Source of the DNA: JAJTFW01 sp903922455
GTDB taxonomy: Bacteria > Bacteroidota > Bacteroidia > AKYH767-A > OLB10
Direction: 5' to 3'
Length of the DNA stretch: 64,000 bases
NCBI GenBank assembly: GCA_943329665.2
Contig: CALQEU020000002.1
Coordinates: 200,095 to 264,094, forward strand
In this document: one piece after another, positions 44,700 through 52,524 of the stretch
How the letters are laid out: the number at the start of each line of letters is the position of its first letter
Numbering within the stretch: position 1 is the first letter of the stretch
Notes under the pieces: model-generated
What the model saw: the letters and a program-made list of their open reading frames with translations, nothing else
What the model was told of the DNA's origin: nothing
Database searches by the model: none
Position numbers and translations under genes: made by a program

Positions 44700-45692
44700 T
44701 TATGACAGCGAACTTTTACTTTGGGATTGATTCCTCCAATCCATTAACTTAAGCAATCCCTTTTCCAAAGAGTATTCGTATTTAAAATTTAATTCAGCTT
44801 CTGCCCTATCGATTGAAGCAATTCTATTCTTAACAAACTGGCGAGCATCATCTTCAGAGTATGGTTTAAACTGCACTTTTAAATCAGAATATGTTAATGA
44901 CAAAATTAAATCACATAATTCACGAATAGATGTTTGAATCCCCGTACCAACATTATAGAAACCAAGATTCACATCCGATAATAGCGCTGCAACATTACAC
45001 TCGGCAACATCATCAACATATATAAAATCATAAGCCTGTGATCCATCACCATTTATTACTGGGGCTTCATTCAATTCAATTTTATTAAGCATGATTGGAA
45101 TTACTCCTGTATATGCTGCGTGTTGATCTTGACCTGGACCATAAACATTCATATACCTAAGTCCAACAACAGAAAGTCCATAACGATCATGATATGCCGT
45201 ACACATAGCTTCACCTGCAATTTTAGTTGCCCCATAAAAATTCCTATTATTAAAAGGATGATCTTCCTTCATTGGAATGGAAATAGCATCGCCATAAACT
45301 GAAGCAGATGATGAATAAATTAATTTCTTCACATTATTCTTAACGCATGCTTCTAAAACATTAAAAGTGCCTGCAATATTTACTTCAAAAGCTGTACGCG
45401 GATAATCCTTACAATGCAAAAGCCACATAGCAGCTAGATGAAAAACATAATCAATGCCAATCATTGCATCATTCAAAATATCAATGTCTCTGATGTCACC
45501 GCCAACCTCAAAAATTCTAACTCGAGGATCTTTAATGATATCATGAATATTTTCCAACTTACCACGAACAAAATTGTCATAGATAATAATCTCGCTTACG
45601 TCTTCCTTAAGCAGTCTTTTGACGAGAGCGGAGCCAATAAACCCGGAACCACCTATTACCAAGACTCTGCTGTTTTTCAATGCTATACCCAT
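44700..45692 (-). CDS. NAD-dependent epimerase/dehydratase (GalE-like)
   Basis: 330 residues, extended SDR. GGSGFIGSALVKRLL gives the NAD-binding motif; SSSASVYGD and YGATKIAGE give catalytic Ser and Tyr-x3-Lys. UDP-sugar epimerases of GalE/WbpP type share this pattern; the substrate is unresolved. It is the first gene of the five-gene operon. A weak TAATTTCG box (minus strand, 45712-45719) lies 19 nt upstream. Confidence 0.88.
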   Translation of the reverse strand: MGIALKNSRVLVIGGSGFIGSALVKRLLKEDVSEIIIYDNFVRGKLENIHDIIKDPRVRIFEVGGDIRDIDILNDAMIGIDYVFHLAAMWLLHCKDYPRTAFEVNIAGTFNVLEACVKNNVKKLIYSSSASVYGDAISIPMKEDHPFNNRNFYGATKIAGEAMCTAYHDRYGLSVVGLRYMNVYGPGQDQHAAYTGVIPIMLNKIELNEAPVINGDGSQAYDFIYVDDVAECNVAALLSDVNLGFYNVGTGIQTSIRELCDLILSLTYSDLKVQFKPYSEDDARQFVKNRIASIDRAEAELNFKYEYSLEKGLLKLMDWRNQSQSKSSLS

Positions 45693-46004
45693 TATAAGAA
45701 ATATTTTGGTTCGAAATTACTAATATTTGAGCAAAATACCTACTTGCTCAAATACAAAAAAACTAAAAGGTATAGACTGTAATACGTTTCAAAAGAAGAA
45801 AAAAATATAATCAGAAAATAGTATTCCAACCATTTTAAAAAAACTCAAATTCAACTCTTTATAAAACTGGATATAAAAGAATTTTGACGAACCCTTTAAC
45901 ATCTGAAATAAGGCTAAATAGAATATCATTAACAAAAAAATTATCTATTATACCCATTATAAAAAACTAAAAATTATTTATTAGTTCTTTCTATTGCAAT
46001 TAAA
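45693..46004. other. 312-bp intergenic region, mostly empty
   Basis: Very AT-rich. No gene, terminator or convincing promoter is seen apart from the weak box at 45712-45719. The 14-mer TATACCCATTATAA occurs at 45684-45697, spanning the epimerase start codon, and again at 45949-45962. It may be chance or a remnant of a duplicated gene start. Confidence 0.6.
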
Positions 46005-47834
46005 TCAATTTCTAATCATCCACCACCTCAAAACCAATAATCGCCAAACTAAGTTCGCGTTTTTGTTATCCCCGCGCTTAAAATCGTCGATAAGCAACTT
46101 TACTTTATCATTTTGCAAGAAGTCGATGTCTTTGAAATTTTGATCGAGTAAAAATGACAATGGACCACGTAACCACTTTACTTCGCCCGGTGTAACGAAT
46201 CCCTTTTTGTCTTTACGGTCGGTGATAGCAGGCGGCATGAGGTCGCGCATGGATTCCCGCAAAATTCGCTTGGTAACGCCGTTATGAATCTTTGCTTCGT
46301 CAGGTAAACTAAATGCCAATTCTACCAAACGATGATCTAAGAATGGAACCCTCGACTCGATTGAAAACGCCATGGAGTTGCGATCTTCAAACTGCAAAAG
46401 TGTTGGTAGACTACTAGCGAATGTGAGTTGATATAAAAACTGATTTAAACGGGACCCTTTATTTTCTTTTAGATGAAATGGAATTTCATTACTCTTTGAG
46501 ATAAATGGATAGTATCTTTTGTACTCTAATTCATACAGAGCTTGCTCAGGTTGAAATCCTGCCAATACACTTTTCAAGAATAAATTTGATTTCTTCCCGA
46601 GTGAAAAATCTTGCATAGCAGCATGTGTATTCAATTGCTGCAATGCTGATCCGATTCTTCCCTTCCCTAATTCTCCTCCAATGAGTCGGAAAAGGGAATG
46701 CATGTAACCACCTAACATTTCATCCGACCCTTGTCCATCTAATAATACCTTTATTCCTTTCGATGCGGCTAATTGCATGACGAAGTATTGAGAGATGGGC
46801 GAAGATCCTGCCAATGGCACATCCGCATGCCAGATGGCTCTTTCGAAGGAATTTCGAATGTCGTCATCGCTAGGTGTAAAATAGTAAGGATCCAATTGCG
46901 GATACTTTTTTAGAACTTCTGTAACCCAAGGACGTTCGTCCACTTCATTCGCCCCCTCGTAATACACTGTAAAAGTTTTAAACTTTGAATTGGGAAACTC
47001 TTTTCCAATAACGGAAGCAATGGCTGAACTATCCAATCCACCACTTAAACAACCTCCTACTTCCACATCACTGCGCATGTGCAGATTCACACTGTCTAAA
47101 AACAAATCTCTAAACTTTTCCTTAGATTCCTCCCAACTCAACTTACTTTGCTTTTGGGTATCGATATCCCAATAGCGAACGACCTCTAATTCTTTATCTG
47201 CTTTGTAAATCAAATTACAACCTGCAGGCAAAGCATGAATGGAATTATAATAAGTTTCATCCTTCCAAGTATTCCATCCTAACTGCAAGCCACGAGCAAC
47301 CTGACGTTCGTTAATTTCTGAAGTAAAAAGTGAAGAAGGAAATAACGCTTTATACTCTGATCCAAAATAAAATCGATCGCCCTGATTTAAATAGAAGAAG
47401 GGTTTGATCCCAAAGCGATCTCTCGAACAAAACAACAATTGCTTATCTGCATCCCAAATAGCGAACGACCACATCCCCACAAAATGTTGAACGCAATCGA
47501 AACCATATTTTTCATACGCTGCTAAAATAACTTCCGTATCCGAATTGGTTTTGAATGCAACTCCAGTAGCTTCTAGTGTTTTTCGAATTTCCTTATAGTT
47601 ATAAACTTCGCCATTGTAAACAATAGAATTTCGCCCTCTGAACATGGGTTGATTGCCATCCACACTCAAATCGATAATGGATAAACGATTATGTCCTAAC
47701 CCTACAGCACCATCAAAATATTTCCCGCGAGCATCGGGTCCTCGATGTGCAATAGACTGCAGCATTTTTTCCAAAAGCGGATCCTGATCTGACTTTGGTA
47801 ATCTACTATCAATAAAACCTGCAATACCGCACAT
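46005..47834 (-). CDS. AsnB-like glutamine amidotransferase (second copy)
   Basis: 609 residues with Cys2 glutaminase (MCGIAGFIDS), YNGEVYN (73-79), PP-loop SGGLDS (264-269), DGQGSDEMLGGYMHSLF and SIESRVPFLDHR. Similar in domains to the 42806-44698 protein but clearly diverged, so not a recent duplicate. It lies in the operon YfhO-GT4-asnB, 9 bp after the glycosyltransferase. Either it is the housekeeping asparagine synthetase or it transfers amide nitrogen to a sugar acid. Confidence 0.87.
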   Translation of the reverse strand: MCGIAGFIDSRLPKSDQDPLLEKMLQSIAHRGPDARGKYFDGAVGLGHNRLSIIDLSVDGNQPMFRGRNSIVYNGEVYNYKEIRKTLEATGVAFKTNSDTEVILAAYEKYGFDCVQHFVGMWSFAIWDADKQLLFCSRDRFGIKPFFYLNQGDRFYFGSEYKALFPSSLFTSEINERQVARGLQLGWNTWKDETYYNSIHALPAGCNLIYKADKELEVVRYWDIDTQKQSKLSWEESKEKFRDLFLDSVNLHMRSDVEVGGCLSGGLDSSAIASVIGKEFPNSKFKTFTVYYEGANEVDERPWVTEVLKKYPQLDPYYFTPSDDDIRNSFERAIWHADVPLAGSSPISQYFVMQLAASKGIKVLLDGQGSDEMLGGYMHSLFRLIGGELGKGRIGSALQQLNTHAAMQDFSLGKKSNLFLKSVLAGFQPEQALYELEYKRYYPFISKSNEIPFHLKENKGSRLNQFLYQLTFASSLPTLLQFEDRNSMAFSIESRVPFLDHRLVELAFSLPDEAKIHNGVTKRILRESMRDLMPPAITDRKDKKGFVTPGEVKWLRGPLSFLLDQNFKDIDFLQNDKVKLLIDDFKRGDNKNANLVWRLLVLRWWMIRN

Positions 47835-47843
47835 ATAAATTTT

Positions 47844-49154
47844 TTATTTTGAATCGGCTAATATTATTGCTAATCGTTTAGTCAGTGTCTCTCTTGTATA
47901 ATTTTTGATGGAATCATTCGCAAAAGCATATTCTTTTCCACTCTTCCATAATTCCAATTTCTCCATCATCCATGAATACATCTCCTTCTCTTCATTTCGT
48001 TCAAACATTTCACCAGCATTGCATTCGTGTATGATGGATGCAGCATCACCATGCTTGGGTCCAATACCAATGATAAATCGTTTCGAACCTAAATATTCAA
48101 ATAATTTTCCTGTTAAAATACCTTTGGCACCTGCAGTATCTGGAATAATTAAGAGCAATGCATTCGCCTTTTGCATTTCGAATACGGCTTCATCGTGAAT
48201 GATATGTCCACCCCATTTACAATACGATTCGAGACCTAATCCGTCCACCATTTTCTTTAGCGTCCAAGGTGCGTCTCCAATAAACTTAAAACGAATTTTT
48301 AGATCTGAATATTTGCTCACTAATTTTTTGAATACATTAAAAAATATTTCAGGATGGTATGAATCCGCCATCGTACCTACATAGGTAATGGTAAATTCTT
48401 CGTCAGATGTCGCAACTCCTGATTTAAAGTCGTTTTCATCATACCCATTGGGTAACACTTGAATTTTATCGGGAATAATCAAGATCGATTTCTTTAAAAA
48501 TGAATACTTGATGGGCTCACTGACTACGATAATAGCATCTGCTTCCTCCAGCACTTGCTTCTCAAATTGCGCATCCTTTTTCTTGGCACGCTCACCATGC
48601 AATAAATCTTTATAGTAATAAATATCGGTCCATGGATCACGCAAATCTGCCACCCAACGCAGTGCAGGAAATTCCTTTTTCAATTTCAATCCTATCAATT
48701 GCGAAGAATGCGGCGGACTCGAAATATAAACACAATCTATTTTTTCATCTCTAATAATCCTTCTTGCCTCTTCAACAGCATACTTTGTCCAACCAACACG
48801 TGCATCTGGAATAAAAAAATTACCTCGAATCCATCTCAACAACTTTTGCTTTTTCGATTCTTTATTTGCATTGGCGAATCCACCATAAGGCACATTCTTC
48901 TTTCCGATCAGAGAAGATAAAATATTAAGTGGCTCGAATGAATTTGTTCTAACTACTTTAACATGGTCCGGAACTTCCATCAATAAAGAAGGATCATTCA
49001 ATGGATAACTTGCTTTGGTTTCATCCACCGTTAACACGACAGGAGAAAATCCCATTTGCGAAAGATACTTGACAAACTTAAGTGAACGTTGCACCCCTGC
49101 TCCACCACTTGGTGGCCAGTAGTAGGTGATGACGAGCACTTTTTTCAAATTCAT
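47844..49154 (-). CDS. GT4-family glycosyltransferase
   Basis: 436 residues. N-terminal VLVITYYWPPSGGAGVQRSL is the hallmark of Bacteroidota GT4 enzymes; ADLRDPWTDIYYYKDL, ITYVGTMADSYHPE and a C-terminal GILTGKLFEYLGSKRFIIGI follow. It adds a sugar to the growing lipid-linked glycan on the cytoplasmic side. Middle gene of the tight YfhO-GT4-asnB run (6-9 bp gaps). Confidence 0.9.
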   Translation of the reverse strand: MNLKKVLVITYYWPPSGGAGVQRSLKFVKYLSQMGFSPVVLTVDETKASYPLNDPSLLMEVPDHVKVVRTNSFEPLNILSSLIGKKNVPYGGFANANKESKKQKLLRWIRGNFFIPDARVGWTKYAVEEARRIIRDEKIDCVYISSPPHSSQLIGLKLKKEFPALRWVADLRDPWTDIYYYKDLLHGERAKKKDAQFEKQVLEEADAIIVVSEPIKYSFLKKSILIIPDKIQVLPNGYDENDFKSGVATSDEEFTITYVGTMADSYHPEIFFNVFKKLVSKYSDLKIRFKFIGDAPWTLKKMVDGLGLESYCKWGGHIIHDEAVFEMQKANALLLIIPDTAGAKGILTGKLFEYLGSKRFIIGIGPKHGDAASIIHECNAGEMFERNEEKEMYSWMMEKLELWKSGKEYAFANDSIKNYTRETLTKRLAIILADSK

Positions 49155-49160
49155 TGGGGT

Positions 49161-51581
49161 TTATGCTTTCTTTTTCAATTCAACATAAGAAGCCGTTGCA
49201 AACAAGAGCAATAAAAGGATAGAACTTGCTAAAGAAATATTCTCTCCGTTCTTGTAAGCCGCAGGTTCAAACTTAAATTCAACTTTATGTTTTCCAGCAG
49301 GAATTTCCATCGCTCTTAAAACATAGTTGGCTCTTATATGCGGAACTAATTTTCCATCTAAATAAGCATCCCAACCAATGGGATAATGAATTTCAGAAAA
49401 CACAACTAAATTATTTTTACTGCCATTTATTTCATACTCTAGATAATTGGGAGCTACTTTTCCATCTTTGGAAATCAATTTTACACTTGCTGTAGAATCA
49501 ACACCCTTTTGTGCATCTTTAACATCAGCCGTAAAACGTTGATCAATTACTGCCGTGGTCTTGGTATCCAAACTATCTAAAGCTTTAATCTCAGCATCAG
49601 AATTCGGTACTACTTTCCAATCACTCACTACCCAAGCCGCACCCAATGCTCCTGTATTCATTTGCACCATTGGAGATTGATTTTCAGGATTGCGAACAAT
49701 GAAATATTTTGCGTTCAACATATTTAACACATTCATATTGCCTTTGCTGATCTGGTTTTCAATTAACTCTTGATAACGCTTCAATTTTGCACCGTGATAT
49801 CCTCCAATAGAACGATGGAAATATGAAGTACTGGCGTCGTTGAAAGTACTTACCGCGGTATTCATCACTCGGTAATAACTTTTATCTTGCATTATTTGTT
49901 CATTGGCAGGTGTCATTTCAAAAGGTTGTTCTGCCTTTGATTTAGACGTAAAATGGCTATCATTTAAATAACGTTTATCAACGGTCCACATATCAGCTAG
50001 AATTAAAAATGCGATGAGTGGCAGCATTACAGAAAGCTTCAATTTATCTTTCAACCAAAAAAACATCAAACCGAAAGTCAATACAATAAAAAAGAAAGAC
50101 CTAAATGCATCTGAAGTTAATGCATGTTCACGATCTTGTCTCAAAGCAGTCAACAACCAATCATATTGTTTTAACTGCTCATCACTTTGCCCTTGAAAAT
50201 CACAAAACAGTCCAGGAAGCAATGCAAACAATAAAGTTAATCCTCCACAGATGTAAAACGAATACAATAAATTTTTCTTCAATTTCGCTTTATCTACCTC
50301 TCCAGAAACAAATCGCATCAATCCTAACATTCCACCTAATGGAATCATAAATGAAGCGATAGTTAACGCCATCGCAACGGATCTGAATTTATTATAACCC
50401 GGAACGTGATCGAAGAAAATATCAGTAAGCGGCAAGAAATTTTTTCCCCAAGATAACATCAAGAACAATAAAAAGGAAGACGCAATCCAAATTCGTTGTG
50501 TTCCCTTCAATAAAAACATGGACAGTACAAACAAGAAAAAGGCGATGGCGCCACTGTAAACAGGTCCAGATGTCATGGGCTGACCGCCCCAATACAATGG
50601 AGCTTGTTGTGCAAATGAACGGGCTTGGGCATCTCCTGCATTCGAAGAAACGGCTTTATAAGATTCTGATTTACTATCGAGTTTATAGGCTGATGATCCG
50701 CCTGCAAAGTCAGGAATTAAAAGCGTCATCGATTCCATCTGCCCGTAACTCCATCCTAAAGCATAATCCTTATCGAGTCCTGTGCTTATTTTTTTCTCAG
50801 TGAGTTCTGATGGACCACGTGTAGAATAATTTCCATACTCATAAGTCAATAGCAAATTGGTGATGTTAGGTAAAACAGCCAATGCTGCGGCCAATACAAG
50901 AAACACACTTGCTTTCATGAAATTGGGAATTTGCTTTTCCTGAATAGCTCGAACGAATTCGGCGATCACTAACAATCCAATGGTGATGGCTACATAATAT
51001 GTAATTTGTAAGTGATTTGCATACACCTGCAGTGATAAACCTAAGGCTGTGATAGCAGCACCCAACAACCATTTCCCTCGATATGCCATCAGCACTCCCG
51101 CAAAGATGAGCGGAATTAAAGCGATAGCATGCACCTTTGTATTATGTCCTGCTTGGATAGACACAAAATAAAAAGAACAAAAAGCATAAGCAAATGCACC
51201 GGCGATGGCTATCCGAAAATCGGCTTTGAAGGAAATCATCAACAAATAAAATCCGAGCATCGCCAAGAATAATAAGTTGATTGGATTTGGCATCCACAAC
51301 CACATTATTTTATTTACGTACTGAACCAAATTGGAAGGATATAAAACCGAAATCTGATAGGCTGGCATTCCACTAAACATGGAACCTGTCCATAAAGGCT
51401 CATCGGAATTTTCGGCTCTGTAATCAGCAATTTCCTTTTGCATTCCCGTCCACTGTGCAATATCGTGCTGCTGCAAGGCTTTCCCCGAAAGTGCCGGACT
51501 AAAATAGATGAATGATATTAAGAGAAAGATTCCAATAGCAATTAAATGAGGTTGTAACTGCTTTAGCAAGGATGGTTTCAT
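49161..51581 (-). CDS. YfhO-family membrane glycosyltransferase-like protein
   Basis: 806 residues with about a dozen transmembrane helices. Signatures of the YfhO family: an early LQQHDIAQWTGMQKEI acceptor-like segment after TM1, SGMPAYQISVLYPSN, and a C-terminal soluble part (FSEIHYPIGWDAYLDGK, then PAGKHKVEFKFEPAAYKNG). B. subtilis YfhO glycosylates lipoteichoic acid; here a GT-C-type transferase using polyprenyl-linked sugars at the outer face is a plausible role. First gene of the run, with 628 bp of non-coding DNA upstream. Confidence 0.88.
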   Translation of the reverse strand: MKPSLLKQLQPHLIAIGIFLLISFIYFSPALSGKALQQHDIAQWTGMQKEIADYRAENSDEPLWTGSMFSGMPAYQISVLYPSNLVQYVNKIMWLWMPNPINLLFLAMLGFYLLMISFKADFRIAIAGAFAYAFCSFYFVSIQAGHNTKVHAIALIPLIFAGVLMAYRGKWLLGAAITALGLSLQVYANHLQITYYVAITIGLLVIAEFVRAIQEKQIPNFMKASVFLVLAAALAVLPNITNLLLTYEYGNYSTRGPSELTEKKISTGLDKDYALGWSYGQMESMTLLIPDFAGGSSAYKLDSKSESYKAVSSNAGDAQARSFAQQAPLYWGGQPMTSGPVYSGAIAFFLFVLSMFLLKGTQRIWIASSFLLFLMLSWGKNFLPLTDIFFDHVPGYNKFRSVAMALTIASFMIPLGGMLGLMRFVSGEVDKAKLKKNLLYSFYICGGLTLLFALLPGLFCDFQGQSDEQLKQYDWLLTALRQDREHALTSDAFRSFFFIVLTFGLMFFWLKDKLKLSVMLPLIAFLILADMWTVDKRYLNDSHFTSKSKAEQPFEMTPANEQIMQDKSYYRVMNTAVSTFNDASTSYFHRSIGGYHGAKLKRYQELIENQISKGNMNVLNMLNAKYFIVRNPENQSPMVQMNTGALGAAWVVSDWKVVPNSDAEIKALDSLDTKTTAVIDQRFTADVKDAQKGVDSTASVKLISKDGKVAPNYLEYEINGSKNNLVVFSEIHYPIGWDAYLDGKLVPHIRANYVLRAMEIPAGKHKVEFKFEPAAYKNGENISLASSILLLLLFATASYVELKKKA

Positions 51582-51907
51582 AGGACCTAATTCTAATTTA
51601 AGAGGATGAAAATAGTGAGATTAATTTAGATAATTGCTTTTCGGCTGCCTCTTTAAAATAGATTTAACTCAATTGGGGCAAAATGAGATAAAAATTCAAT
51701 AGGATAAAGGTGAAATTCTAGAAAATAGCCTCCTTTTCATTGCCTTTGCTGGATTATAAAAATCAAACCAAAGAGGAGATTTTTTTCAACATTAAAGGCA
51801 CTATAGGTCACAAAAGATCACAAAAGATTCTCTCTCTTGTTTTTAGTAATAAATTTTGATTGAAATTTGAAGTCTCCCTGACGTCTTTTTGGGTAACTAA
51901 ATTCTCC

Positions 51908-51935
51908 AGTGCACTCTAGTGACCTCTAGTGCCTC
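51908..51935 (+). repeat. 28-bp direct repeat, copy 1
   Basis: Identical to 52092-52119. It is itself built of CTCTAGTG words about 10 bp apart. Confidence 0.9.
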
Positions 51936-52007
51936 GTATGTTTGTTTCGTAAATAATGCCAGAAGTAAACTGCAAGCAAGAAGTAAGAAACTTGATTGCT
52001 GAAAATT

Positions 52008-52048
52008 TGAACACGGATAAAGGGGATAAATCGGATTGGCGCAGATTT
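52008..52048 (+). repeat. shortened copy C of the 72-bp repeat family
   Basis: Starts TGAACACGGAT and ends GCGCAGATTT like copy A but lacks the middle, retaining GGATAAATCGGATT. It aligns with 9076-9147 with an internal deletion of about 31 bp. Confidence 0.6.
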
Positions 52049-52091
52049 ATTCATAACAAAATAAAAGACTATGTACTTACAAGTGACCTTA

Positions 52092-52119
52092 AGTGCACTC
52101 TAGTGACCTCTAGTGCCTC
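52092..52119 (+). repeat. 28-bp direct repeat, copy 2
   Basis: Identical to 51908-51935, 184 bp away; another CTCTAGTG follows directly. Confidence 0.9.
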
Positions 52120-52209
52120 TAGTGTTGAAAATGAATTACTATTAACCGATAAATACAATAAAAAAAGAAAGAAATTTATTCATAGGTGTGCTTACAAAGC
52201 AATATCACT

Positions 52210-52482
52210 TCAATCCTTCACTTCCTCAAAATCAACGTACTCTCCATGATCGTCGGAAACTCCTTTGTTGGACTTACTTTTGACTTGTTCTTTTTGAGTA
52301 GGTTGCCGTGGATTTTGGGGCTGATTTTGCTGTTGATTAAAACCAGTCTGACGTTCGTTCATCTTATTCATTTCTTTGAATACCTTCTTAGACAAAGCCG
52401 TCATCAAGAAAAAAAAGATGTAGCGTCGAAAGACACCAAAGATTATAAAAATGATTAGAAGTATAAACAAGAAGTCGGACAT
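52210..52482 (-). CDS. DUF4834 small membrane protein
   Basis: 90 residues. One N-terminal transmembrane segment (FLFILLIIFIIFGVFRRYIF), then a polar Gln/Asn/Pro-rich cytoplasmic tail ending in GEYVDFEEVKD. The hydrophobic start, glutamine-rich middle and YVDFEE end match DUF4834, a Bacteroidota family without known function. It follows carB by 42 bp and may share its transcript. Confidence 0.85.
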   Translation of the reverse strand: MSDFLFILLIIFIIFGVFRRYIFFFLMTALSKKVFKEMNKMNERQTGFNQQQNQPQNPRQPTQKEQVKSKSNKGVSDDHGEYVDFEEVKD

Positions 52483-52524
52483 TTTAATTTAATAATTTAA
52501 AGACGTGTATTACCCTTCTGTATT

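Larger units (their letters stand above)
51582..52209. other. 628-bp repeat-rich intergenic region
   Basis: No credible gene. It contains a 10-bp tandem duplication (TCACAAAAGA at 51808-51817 and 51818-51827), a 28-bp direct repeat (51908-51935 and 52092-52119), and the shortened member of the CGGAT repeat (52008-52048) between its copies. Open frames here are made of repeat DNA and show no protein-like composition. Confidence 0.7.

Noticed and set aside
45684..45962. 14-mer TATACCCATTATAA occurring twice
   Set aside because: Short, AT-rich, in AT-rich DNA; chance cannot be excluded, so it is only noted in the intergenic entry.
51956..52249. 97-codon plus-strand frame
   Set aside because: Made of the CGGAT element and the 28-bp repeat, and overlaps the DUF4834 gene; no protein-like pattern.
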